64,000 nt of DNA from Burkholderia cenocepacia (GTDB lineage Bacteria; Pseudomonadota; Gammaproteobacteria; Burkholderiales; Burkholderiaceae). The stretch lies in assembly GCF_014211915.1 (NCBI RefSeq), contig NZ_CP060039.1, positions 3,443,574-3,507,573 of the forward strand, written 5' to 3'. The notes under the pieces are model-generated. The model had not been told where the DNA came from and searched no databases. It saw only the letters and a list, made by a program, of their open reading frames with translations. Positions within the stretch are counted from its first letter, which is position 1; each line of letters starts with the position of its first letter. Shown here piece after piece: positions 17,398 through 25,388 of the stretch. The translations under genes and the position numbers were made by a program.

Positions 17398-20085
17398 ATG
17401 AATTCGCAAGCGTTAAGAAGCGCGTTGCTGGCCGGACCGGTTCAGCATGAGCGCCTGATCAAACTGGATACCCCGCTCGGGCCCGACGTCCTGTTGCCGC
17501 AGCGCGTCACGGGACGATCGCGCCTCGGACGCCATTTCGAGTTCACCGTCGATACCGTGTCGGTATCCGACCACCTCGAACTCAAGAAACTGATCGCGCA
17601 GCCGGTGACGCTGTGGATCCAGCAGGCCGACCAATCGTACGCGCCGCACCACGGCTACGTGCATGCGGCCCGCCGGCTCGGGTCGGACAGCGGCGTCACG
17701 CACCATCAGATCGTCTTTGCGTCGTTCCTGCACTTCCTGAAGTTCCGCCGCGATCAGCGCATCTGGCAGGACCGGTCGGCGGACGACATCATCGCCGACG
17801 TGCTGAACCAGCATCCGCAGGCCAAGGGCCGCTTCACGTTCAAGCTCTACCAGCCGCTGCCGCCGCGCTCGTTCTGCATGCAATACGAGGACGACTGGAA
17901 TTTCGTCCATCGCCTGATGGAATCGGAAGGCCTGTACGGTTTCTGGGAACAGGACAGCGACGGCAAGTCGCACCGGCTCGTCATCGTCGATCGCATCGAC
18001 GCGTTGCCCGCGCTGTCGCCGCGAACCGTGCGCTTTCATCACGCGGGCACGGGCGACGAAGCCGACACGCTCGTCCAGTTCACCGGTACGCGCACGCTGC
18101 GAAGCGTCGCCCGCACCACGCGCACCTTCGACTACAAGCAGCCGCCCACCGCGTCGAATCCGAAGGCCACCCATACGCCGACGATCGCGAACCAGGGCGA
18201 TCTGCCGCAGCAACTCGAAGTCTACGAATACACGGGTGCCTACACGTATCCCGAGCAGTCACGCGGCGACCATCTGTCGAAGATCTGGATGGAAGAGCAG
18301 GAATCGCACGCGAAGCGCTTTCACGGTGTCGGCGGTGTGCGGCGCATGGACGCCGGACGCGTGTTCGAGTTCGCGGAACACCCCGAACACGACAAGGACG
18401 ATGCCGGCCAGCGCGAATTCGCCGTGATCGAGACGGCGTGGGTCATCGTCAACAATCTGCCCGTGGCCGACGAGCCGGCCGTTTTCCCGCACAGCCTGCA
18501 GGCCGAGATCGGCAGCATCATGCAGGCCACCGATACGGACCGGTCCCGCGTGCGTCATCCCGACGGCAGCGAGGGCTTCTTTCAGATCCGCATCGAGGCG
18601 CAGCGCACGACGGTGCCGTTCCGCAGCCCGTTCGAGCACGCGAAGCCGCCGATGCACCTGCAATCGGCGATCGTCGTCGCGCCGCAAGGCGAAGAAGTCC
18701 ATACGGACGAGCTCAACCGCGTCAAGGTCCGCTTTCACTGGGACCGCTTGAACGACGGCGACGAAAAGGCGTCGTGCTGGTTGCGTGCCACGGCGTCCGA
18801 TTCGGGCAATGGCTACGGTGCCGTCCACCCGCACCGCAGCGGCGAGGAAGTGCTGGTCGACTTCCTCGGCGGCGACTGCGATCGTCCGATCATCGTCGGC
18901 AAGGTCTACAACGGCGCGACGAGCCCGCAATGGCACAGCAACGGCATCCTGTCCGGGTACCGGTCCAAGGAATACGCGGGCGCCGGTTACAACCAGCTGG
19001 TGCTCGACGACGCGACCGCGCAGAACCGCGTGCACCTCTACAGCAGCCAGGCCAACACGCACCTGCACCTCGGCTACCTGATCGACCACACGGGCAACAA
19101 CCGCGGCAACTATCTCGGCAGTGGCTTCGACCTGCGCTCGGACGCCTACGGCGCCGTGCGCGCAAACCGCGGGCTGTACGTCACGACGCATCCCAAGCAG
19201 GCGGCCAGTCAGCCGCTCGACGTCGACGAGACCCGGGAGCAGCTCGTGCGCGCACAAGGGCTGATCGACGCCATGTCGCAGGTCAGCGCGCAGCATCAGG
19301 GCGAGTCGCTCGACCCCGGCCACACGGCGCTGAAGCAGTTCAGCGACGCGACGCAGAACAGCGTGAGCGGCAGCGCGTCGGGCGGCCGGACCGCCGGCGG
19401 CGGAACCGGCAACGCCAACGCGTTCAAGGAGCCCGTGATGCTGTTCGGCAGCCCGGCCGGCATCGGGATGTCCACGCAGCAGTCCGCGCAATTTTCCGCG
19501 GACCAGCACATCAACCTCGTCAGCGGGCAAAACACGCACGTCGCCGCCGGAAAATCGCTGATCGCCAGTGTCCTCGACCGGATCAGCCTGTTCGCGCAGA
19601 ACGCGGGGATGAAGCTGTTCGCCGGCAAGGGCAAGGTCGAAGTGCAGGCGCAGGCGGACAACATCGAGCTGACTGCGCAGAAGGCGCTGAAGCTGATCGC
19701 CGTCACGCAATCGATCGAAGGCGCCGCGGCGAAGGAGATCCTGTTGACGTCCGGCGGCGCCTATATCCGCATCGCGGACGGCAACATCGAGGTGCACGCG
19801 CCCGGCAAGATCGACATCAAGGGCGCGCAGCATGCGTTCAGCGGCCCCACCCACCTGTCGCAAACGATGCCGACGCTGCCGAACTCCAACGGCAACTATG
19901 ACCAGGCGTTCATCGCGCACTGGGCCGGCACCGACATTCCGGTCGCGAACACGCGGTACCAGATGTTCTCGAACGGCAAGCTGCTCTCGGAAGGCGTCAC
20001 CAACGCGGCAGGCGAAACCGGGCTCACGCAGAGCCACGTGCCGCACGACGTCGTGGTCAAGTTTCTAGGGAAATCGAATGGCTGA
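17398..20085 (+). CDS. vgrG: Type VI secretion system tip protein VgrG with C-terminal extension
   Basis: VgrG (895 aa) trimerises as the spike of the T6SS needle and carries effectors. The N-terminal phage gp27-like region (about residues 20-400) includes HHQIVFASFLHFLKFRRD and QYEDDWNFVHRLMESEGLYGFWEQ. The gp5-like OB domain (about 425-510) has LNRVKVRFHWDR and GEEVLVDFLGGDCDRPIIVG. Next comes a repetitive beta region (about 670-800), then a C-terminal domain (about 830-895: DQAFIAHWAGTDIP, NGKLLSEGVTNAAGETGLTQS) resembling the transthyretin-like adaptor that many VgrGs use to bind cargo. ATG 17398 was chosen because it begins the conserved region; the frame is open far upstream. The stop overlaps the effector start. 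The last 237 codons are duplicated downstream. Confidence 0.95.
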   Translation: MNSQALRSALLAGPVQHERLIKLDTPLGPDVLLPQRVTGRSRLGRHFEFTVDTVSVSDHLELKKLIAQPVTLWIQQADQSYAPHHGYVHAARRLGSDSGVTHHQIVFASFLHFLKFRRDQRIWQDRSADDIIADVLNQHPQAKGRFTFKLYQPLPPRSFCMQYEDDWNFVHRLMESEGLYGFWEQDSDGKSHRLVIVDRIDALPALSPRTVRFHHAGTGDEADTLVQFTGTRTLRSVARTTRTFDYKQPPTASNPKATHTPTIANQGDLPQQLEVYEYTGAYTYPEQSRGDHLSKIWMEEQESHAKRFHGVGGVRRMDAGRVFEFAEHPEHDKDDAGQREFAVIETAWVIVNNLPVADEPAVFPHSLQAEIGSIMQATDTDRSRVRHPDGSEGFFQIRIEAQRTTVPFRSPFEHAKPPMHLQSAIVVAPQGEEVHTDELNRVKVRFHWDRLNDGDEKASCWLRATASDSGNGYGAVHPHRSGEEVLVDFLGGDCDRPIIVGKVYNGATSPQWHSNGILSGYRSKEYAGAGYNQLVLDDATAQNRVHLYSSQANTHLHLGYLIDHTGNNRGNYLGSGFDLRSDAYGAVRANRGLYVTTHPKQAASQPLDVDETREQLVRAQGLIDAMSQVSAQHQGESLDPGHTALKQFSDATQNSVSGSASGGRTAGGGTGNANAFKEPVMLFGSPAGIGMSTQQSAQFSADQHINLVSGQNTHVAAGKSLIASVLDRISLFAQNAGMKLFAGKGKVEVQAQADNIELTAQKALKLIAVTQSIEGAAAKEILLTSGGAYIRIADGNIEVHAPGKIDIKGAQHAFSGPTHLSQTMPTLPNSNGNYDQAFIAHWAGTDIPVANTRYQMFSNGKLLSEGVTNAAGETGLTQSHVPHDVVVKFLGKSNG

Positions 20086-21165
20086 CGGACAACAGGACAA
20101 GGTGCTTGGGACCGGTGCGGGGATGCTGACCCCGACGGGATACCAGGATCGGCCGAAGGTGCAGATCAACATCTGCGACAAGCATGTGACGCCGGCTGCG
20201 AAATGGATCGTCGGTACCTGTCCGTTTTACTATCGGCCGCTTCACGGCCAATACTGGGACACGGTCCAGAAAGTCAGTATGTCCAGCGTATGGGAAACCG
20301 TGAAGAAGTTCGCCACTTCGTGGGATCCCTGGAAAGATAAGAAGGTCGCCGAGGAATTGCTGCATCGGCGCGAAGATCTGATCAAAACGGAAAGCACCGA
20401 TTCCGACTGGTCGCGCCACGGCAACTTCATGATGCGTCATATCGGGTGCGGACATAAACCACCCGATTACTACATTAGCTACGGCTACTACTATTGCTCC
20501 GACTATGGCAAGAATCTTTACCCTCGACTCAGCCCCCAAGGGAAAGCGTGGCTGAACAAAGCGCGGAAACTGCTTCAGGTCAACATGGAAGACGGCCTAA
20601 ATCAGAACATGATGGGCGACACGATCCAGATGGCCAGCCCGACACCTGGAAACGGTAGCGTCGATATGACGTGGCCACAGTTCGAGCTCGAAATGAACGC
20701 CGAAAAATTCAAGGAATTCGCATTCAAGACGCACCCGATGGCCTACCTCGATGGCGGGTTGGCAGACCTGCCGATCATGGATCTCGTCAGGATCGGGACG
20801 CGTCCGAACATTCAGGAATGGGGCGACGGAAGAACGTGGGGACAGGCGGTCGATTCGGCCATCCCCGTTCTCAGGAACAAAGCCGACGCATGGGATGTCG
20901 ACGATCCGGTCGGCAAGGCACTCGGCAGGCTGCTGGTGAAGTGACATGCGAAGAGGCAAACGATGGCTCTTGATCGCGGGATGCGCTCTTGTTCTACCGA
21001 TCGCTATTTACGGATATACGGAAATGACTTCAGGGTGGGAAACGGTATCGACCGAATTCATGCGCAACGACAAGCCGTACGGTGCGGGCGCATTTCGCGT
21101 GCAGCACAACGACTTCATGTCATTAAAGGTTGCACGACCGGAACTCACGTTCAAGCCGGAAAGCG
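19373..21165 (+). repeat. Tandem duplication, copy 1 (1,793 bp)
   Basis: The unit starts inside vgrG (codon 659), runs through the complete effector gene and ends at codon 73 of the immunity-like gene. Copy 2 abuts it directly. The flanking bases differ at both edges (A at 19372 against G at 21165; G at 21166 against A at 22959), which fixes the breakpoints to the base. The two copies give identical translations throughout. There are no terminal inverted repeats, transposase or target-site duplication. Confidence 0.95.
20078..20944 (+). CDS. Candidate T6SS effector of unrecognised family, copy 1
   Basis: This 288-residue protein is encoded directly behind vgrG; its ATG overlaps the vgrG stop by 8 bp, as expected for cargo translated with its carrier. 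It has no signal peptide. It is rich in aromatic residues and has conserved-looking blocks: KWIVGTCPFYYRPLHGQYWD (about 42-61), RHIGCGHKPPDYYISYGYYY (about 119-138), LSPQGKAWLNKARKLLQ, FKEFAFKTHPMAYLDGGLAD (about 209-228) and RIGTRPNIQEWGD. Four Cys and several His could build a catalytic or metal site, but I recognise no catalytic family. A membrane-anchored immunity-like gene follows, suggesting a periplasmic target such as peptidoglycan. That role is inference. GC content is lower than in vgrG, consistent with a mobile cargo module. Confidence 0.8.
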   Translation: MADGQQDKVLGTGAGMLTPTGYQDRPKVQINICDKHVTPAAKWIVGTCPFYYRPLHGQYWDTVQKVSMSSVWETVKKFATSWDPWKDKKVAEELLHRREDLIKTESTDSDWSRHGNFMMRHIGCGHKPPDYYISYGYYYCSDYGKNLYPRLSPQGKAWLNKARKLLQVNMEDGLNQNMMGDTIQMASPTPGNGSVDMTWPQFELEMNAEKFKEFAFKTHPMAYLDGGLADLPIMDLVRIGTRPNIQEWGDGRTWGQAVDSAIPVLRNKADAWDVDDPVGKALGRLLVK

Positions 21166-21878
21166 GCGCGTCGGGCGGCCGGACCGCCGGCGGCGGAACC
21201 GGCAACGCCAACGCGTTCAAGGAGCCCGTGATGCTGTTCGGCAGCCCGGCCGGCATCGGGATGTCCACGCAGCAGTCCGCGCAATTTTCCGCGGACCAGC
21301 ACATCAACCTCGTCAGCGGGCAAAACACGCACGTCGCCGCCGGAAAATCGCTGATCGCCAGTGTCCTCGACCGGATCAGCCTGTTCGCGCAGAACGCGGG
21401 GATGAAGCTGTTCGCCGGCAAGGGCAAGGTCGAAGTGCAGGCGCAGGCGGACAACATCGAGCTGACTGCGCAGAAGGCGCTGAAGCTGATCGCCGTCACG
21501 CAATCGATCGAAGGCGCCGCGGCGAAGGAGATCCTGTTGACGTCCGGCGGCGCCTATATCCGCATCGCGGACGGCAACATCGAGGTGCACGCGCCCGGCA
21601 AGATCGACATCAAGGGCGCGCAGCATGCGTTCAGCGGCCCCACCCACCTGTCGCAAACGATGCCGACGCTGCCGAACTCCAACGGCAACTATGACCAGGC
21701 GTTCATCGCGCACTGGGCCGGCACCGACATTCCGGTCGCGAACACGCGGTACCAGATGTTCTCGAACGGCAAGCTGCTCTCGGAAGGCGTCACCAACGCG
21801 GCAGGCGAAACCGGGCTCACGCAGAGCCACGTGCCGCACGACGTCGTGGTCAAGTTTCTAGGGAAATCGAATGGCTGA
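20946..21878 (+). CDS. Chimeric ORF: immunity-like N-terminus fused in frame to VgrG C-terminus
   Basis: Residues 1-73 are identical to the start of the immunity-like protein encoded at 22739, including its hydrophobic N-terminal segment. From codon 74 the sequence switches to VgrG residues 660-895 (GGRTAGGGTGN onward). The junction at 21165/21166 is the tandem-duplication boundary and happens to preserve reading frame. The product (310 aa) would put an export/membrane-anchor segment in front of the VgrG beta region and cargo-adaptor tail. It lacks the propeller, so it should not work as immunity. It lacks the gp27 and OB domains, so it should not work as a spike. Its end overlaps effector copy 2 as vgrG overlaps copy 1. 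Probably a by-product, but possibly translated. Confidence 0.85.
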   Translation: MRRGKRWLLIAGCALVLPIAIYGYTEMTSGWETVSTEFMRNDKPYGAGAFRVQHNDFMSLKVARPELTFKPESGASGGRTAGGGTGNANAFKEPVMLFGSPAGIGMSTQQSAQFSADQHINLVSGQNTHVAAGKSLIASVLDRISLFAQNAGMKLFAGKGKVEVQAQADNIELTAQKALKLIAVTQSIEGAAAKEILLTSGGAYIRIADGNIEVHAPGKIDIKGAQHAFSGPTHLSQTMPTLPNSNGNYDQAFIAHWAGTDIPVANTRYQMFSNGKLLSEGVTNAAGETGLTQSHVPHDVVVKFLGKSNG

Positions 21879-22958
21879 CGGACAACAGGACAAGGTGCTT
21901 GGGACCGGTGCGGGGATGCTGACCCCGACGGGATACCAGGATCGGCCGAAGGTGCAGATCAACATCTGCGACAAGCATGTGACGCCGGCTGCGAAATGGA
22001 TCGTCGGTACCTGTCCGTTTTACTATCGGCCGCTTCACGGCCAATACTGGGACACGGTCCAGAAAGTCAGTATGTCCAGCGTATGGGAAACCGTGAAGAA
22101 GTTCGCCACTTCGTGGGATCCCTGGAAAGATAAGAAGGTCGCCGAGGAATTGCTGCATCGGCGCGAAGATCTGATCAAAACGGAAAGCACCGATTCCGAC
22201 TGGTCGCGCCACGGCAACTTCATGATGCGTCATATCGGGTGCGGACATAAACCACCCGATTACTACATTAGCTACGGCTACTACTATTGCTCCGACTATG
22301 GCAAGAATCTTTACCCTCGACTCAGCCCCCAAGGGAAAGCGTGGCTGAACAAAGCGCGGAAACTGCTTCAGGTCAACATGGAAGACGGCCTAAATCAGAA
22401 CATGATGGGCGACACGATCCAGATGGCCAGCCCGACACCTGGAAACGGTAGCGTCGATATGACGTGGCCACAGTTCGAGCTCGAAATGAACGCCGAAAAA
22501 TTCAAGGAATTCGCATTCAAGACGCACCCGATGGCCTACCTCGATGGCGGGTTGGCAGACCTGCCGATCATGGATCTCGTCAGGATCGGGACGCGTCCGA
22601 ACATTCAGGAATGGGGCGACGGAAGAACGTGGGGACAGGCGGTCGATTCGGCCATCCCCGTTCTCAGGAACAAAGCCGACGCATGGGATGTCGACGATCC
22701 GGTCGGCAAGGCACTCGGCAGGCTGCTGGTGAAGTGACATGCGAAGAGGCAAACGATGGCTCTTGATCGCGGGATGCGCTCTTGTTCTACCGATCGCTAT
22801 TTACGGATATACGGAAATGACTTCAGGGTGGGAAACGGTATCGACCGAATTCATGCGCAACGACAAGCCGTACGGTGCGGGCGCATTTCGCGTGCAGCAC
22901 AACGACTTCATGTCATTAAAGGTTGCACGACCGGAACTCACGTTCAAGCCGGAAAGCG
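21166..22958 (+). repeat. Tandem duplication, copy 2 (1,793 bp)
   Basis: This is a direct repeat of 19373-21165 at a constant offset of 1,793 bp, including the effector and the start of the immunity-like gene. It is followed by the unique remainder of that gene. The apparent lack of divergence suggests a very recent event, or an assembly artefact. Confidence 0.95.
21871..22737 (+). CDS. Candidate T6SS effector of unrecognised family, copy 2
   Basis: The 288-residue translation is identical to that of copy 1 at 20078. It overlaps the stop of the chimeric ORF by 8 bp and keeps the same AGGGAAATCGA ribosome-binding context, so it depends on translation of the VgrG-tail fragment. Unlike copy 1, it is followed by the intact immunity-like gene. 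If the duplication is real, effector dosage is doubled while immunity remains single. Function is as uncertain as for copy 1. Confidence 0.8.
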   Translation: MADGQQDKVLGTGAGMLTPTGYQDRPKVQINICDKHVTPAAKWIVGTCPFYYRPLHGQYWDTVQKVSMSSVWETVKKFATSWDPWKDKKVAEELLHRREDLIKTESTDSDWSRHGNFMMRHIGCGHKPPDYYISYGYYYCSDYGKNLYPRLSPQGKAWLNKARKLLQVNMEDGLNQNMMGDTIQMASPTPGNGSVDMTWPQFELEMNAEKFKEFAFKTHPMAYLDGGLADLPIMDLVRIGTRPNIQEWGDGRTWGQAVDSAIPVLRNKADAWDVDDPVGKALGRLLVK

Positions 22959-23968
22959 AGCAGAAGAACCCTGACGTCGCGGAATTCGCCGAACCGTGGA
23001 TGGACGATTCAAACCAACGGCTCAACCGATCGACGGTGAGTTTCCTGCGCGGCACGCTGGGCGGCATCCCCGTGCGTCACTTTCAGGAACCGGGCCAGAC
23101 CGCGTCATGGTGGTATTCGCCTGACTGGCGGATCCTGTATGTAAGCACCGGCTGGATGGATTACGCGGCACCGCGCCCCGACGACGGAGCGGCCCCTCAG
23201 ACGACCAGGCTCTGGAAGTCAAGCGATGGCGGTCAGCACTGGGCCCAGCTCGAATGGCCCGGCAACCGCAACATCAATCGCCTGCTCTTCATAGACGCGC
23301 AACGGGGCTACGCCATCGGCTGGGGGCCACACGTGTGGCGAACGGCAGACGGCGGGCAAACGTGGCAGGAAATCGCGGAGCCACCCGGTGCCGCCGTCCA
23401 AGGCAAGCCGCGCCGGACTTTCGATGGATCCAACCTCGGTCCCGACGGCGTATTGCGCATTGCCTATCAGGTCGAAAACGCCGAGCATCCGCAACCGGCA
23501 ACCGTTGTCTGGCGGCTCGCGTGGAATCAGCAGGATTTCGTCCGGGAAGCAGTGCTGCCCGGACAAGTTGTCGTCAGTCTCGAATCGCCGCCGGCACCCG
23601 TCCGAAATTACGCGCTGTATGCGTTGTCCCGTACAAACGGCGAATCCGGCAGTGGTCGTGGCGCGGGCGTCATTTCGACCTGGACCAGCGAGCATCCCGA
23701 TCACATCCAGAAGCTACGTGCGTTTGACGGCTCGCTGACGCTCAACGGACTCAGCGCAGGTCGCAACGGCGTCCTGCTGGTTCATGCAACTGATCCGAAC
23801 ACCGCGAACGGCGGTGGCGCGCCGATCGATCTGACTATCAGCAGCACCGACGGTGGGAAGACGTGGCAGCAAACCACTGACAAGGCTTCACAGGGCGGCT
23901 ACTTCGACCCGGAAACGAATACGCTCTATTCGGTGTTCGCCTACACACTTCGGAAACGGCAATTCTGA
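22739..23968 (+). CDS. Membrane-anchored beta-propeller (BNR/Asp-box) protein, candidate immunity protein
   Basis: The 409-residue protein starts one base after the effector stop. Residues 6-24 (RWLLIAGCALVLPIAIYGY) form an N-terminal hydrophobic segment. LIAGC resembles a lipobox, but the hydrophobic run continues past the Cys, so an uncleaved membrane anchor is equally likely. The rest should face the periplasm. Asp-box motifs S-x-D-x-G-x-x-W occur as SSDGGQHW (about 160), TADGGQTW (about 201) and SSTDGGKTW (about 367), the hallmark of BNR/sialidase-like propeller blades. No sialidase catalytic Arg triad was identified, so a binding role is favoured. Adjacency to the effector makes it the best immunity candidate. 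Its first 73 codons are also present in the chimera upstream. Confidence 0.78.
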   Translation: MRRGKRWLLIAGCALVLPIAIYGYTEMTSGWETVSTEFMRNDKPYGAGAFRVQHNDFMSLKVARPELTFKPESEQKNPDVAEFAEPWMDDSNQRLNRSTVSFLRGTLGGIPVRHFQEPGQTASWWYSPDWRILYVSTGWMDYAAPRPDDGAAPQTTRLWKSSDGGQHWAQLEWPGNRNINRLLFIDAQRGYAIGWGPHVWRTADGGQTWQEIAEPPGAAVQGKPRRTFDGSNLGPDGVLRIAYQVENAEHPQPATVVWRLAWNQQDFVREAVLPGQVVVSLESPPAPVRNYALYALSRTNGESGSGRGAGVISTWTSEHPDHIQKLRAFDGSLTLNGLSAGRNGVLLVHATDPNTANGGGAPIDLTISSTDGGKTWQQTTDKASQGGYFDPETNTLYSVFAYTLRKRQF

Positions 23969-24071
23969 TCGCTGCCAGACGCATTTGCCGTGGGCCGAGT
24001 CCGCAGAATCGGACGACGCCCCCGGCACGATCGGCCTCACGCCCTCTTCTCCATTGACTTCAGCCAACCCG

Positions 24072-25388
24072 ATGCGCAACCACTCCCGCCTAAAGCGGCT
24101 GGGCACCATCGCGATCGGCAGCATCGCATTGATACTGCTGGTCGAAAATACCGGCTCTCGATGGGAAACCGTTTCGTCGAAGGTGACGTGGCCCGTCCCA
24201 CTGGCTGGCGTGGGTGATTTCTACGTCGTCGGCAACGAAATCATGTCGCTCACGGTCGCCGACCCTATGGTGACGCTGAAGCCTCCCGGCGAGTGGAAGA
24301 ATCCAATGGTCGCCGAACCCACCGAAGCGTGGATGAACAACGCAGCAGAAACCCTCAATCGGCGGACCGTAAATTTCTTCCGTGGCACCCTCGATCAGGG
24401 ACTGCAGCGCTTCTTGCAAGCGCCGGGCCAACACACGGCGTGGTGGCATTCGCGGGACGGTCAGGTCCAGGTCATCGGCGTCGGCCGGACCAGCTACACG
24501 GCGCCACATCCGGCAGACGGCCTCGTCTCGCAGCAAACCCGTGTCTGGAAATCGCTCGACGGCGGCCGGCACTGGTCGCAGCTCGACTGGCCCGAGCACG
24601 AGGATATCGATCAGTTGCTCTTCATCGACGCGCGGCGCGGTTATGCGATCGGTCGGGGCCCGGCGGTCCGGCGAACATCCGACGGCGGCGTGTCCTGGCA
24701 GCGGATCGCACTACCACCGGATGCAGCCGTCGGTGGTGCTCCCGGGCGCAGCTTCGCAGGAGTAAATCTTGGCCCCGACGGCACCCTGCGAGTGGCTTAC
24801 CCTGTCGACCGGTCGGCTACGGCCCCTGCCCGCAGCGTCGTATACCGACTCGCGCCAAATCAGCAGGCGTTCGCTCTCGATACCGTCCTGCCTAACCAGA
24901 CCGTCACTCGACTCGTGTCTGCGCCTGCCACGGCTGGCGGCTACGCGCTTTACACGCTGTCTCTCCTCGACCATGAGAGTGGCGACGATACTGCACCGGA
25001 TCGCGCACGCCGGACCGGTGTGCTTTCGACGTGGGCGAACACGCGCCCGGAGCGAGTCCGGCAAGTGACGACGTTTGACAGGAAGCTCATCCTGAGCGGC
25101 CTCGACGTGGGCCGCGATGGCCTGTTGCTCGTCTATGCGACCGACCCCGGGCACGCAATCGATGATCCACCGATCCCCCTGATGATCAGCAGCACTGACG
25201 CAGGCAAGACCTGGAAGCAGAATGTCGACGGGATCGTCTATCACAATCGGTATTTCAATCAGGATACGAACACGCTGTACTCGTTGCTCGATGAAAGACT
25301 GAGGAAACTGTCGTTCCCGGTCCGAAATAACCGTGCCTTACAAGACCGAATCCCGTTGCTACGACGGAAGACTCAATTCGATGAATAA
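24072..25388 (+). CDS. Second membrane-anchored beta-propeller protein, paralogue of the immunity candidate
   Basis: The 438-residue protein is clearly homologous along its length to the protein encoded at 22739. Both share an N-terminal anchor, then GSRWETVSS / SGWETVSTE, a TLNRRTVNFFRGTL-type block, LLFIDARRGYAIG, NLGPDGTLRVAY and Asp-boxes SLDGGRHW (about 160) and SSTDAGKTW (about 372). The anchor is residues 10-25 (LGTIAIGSIALILLVE). The ATG at 24072 aligns with the start of its paralogue. It overlaps the next gene by 8 bp. No second effector type sits beside it, so it may be an orphan immunity gene protecting against a variant toxin, or a second subunit. That is inference. Confidence 0.75.
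   Translation: MRNHSRLKRLGTIAIGSIALILLVENTGSRWETVSSKVTWPVPLAGVGDFYVVGNEIMSLTVADPMVTLKPPGEWKNPMVAEPTEAWMNNAAETLNRRTVNFFRGTLDQGLQRFLQAPGQHTAWWHSRDGQVQVIGVGRTSYTAPHPADGLVSQQTRVWKSLDGGRHWSQLDWPEHEDIDQLLFIDARRGYAIGRGPAVRRTSDGGVSWQRIALPPDAAVGGAPGRSFAGVNLGPDGTLRVAYPVDRSATAPARSVVYRLAPNQQAFALDTVLPNQTVTRLVSAPATAGGYALYTLSLLDHESGDDTAPDRARRTGVLSTWANTRPERVRQVTTFDRKLILSGLDVGRDGLLLVYATDPGHAIDDPPIPLMISSTDAGKTWKQNVDGIVYHNRYFNQDTNTLYSLLDERLRKLSFPVRNNRALQDRIPLLRRKTQFDE

Noticed and set aside
19373..22958. Insertion-sequence or composite-transposon explanation for the repeat
   Set aside because: No transposase, no terminal inverted repeats and no target duplication; the copies abut directly.
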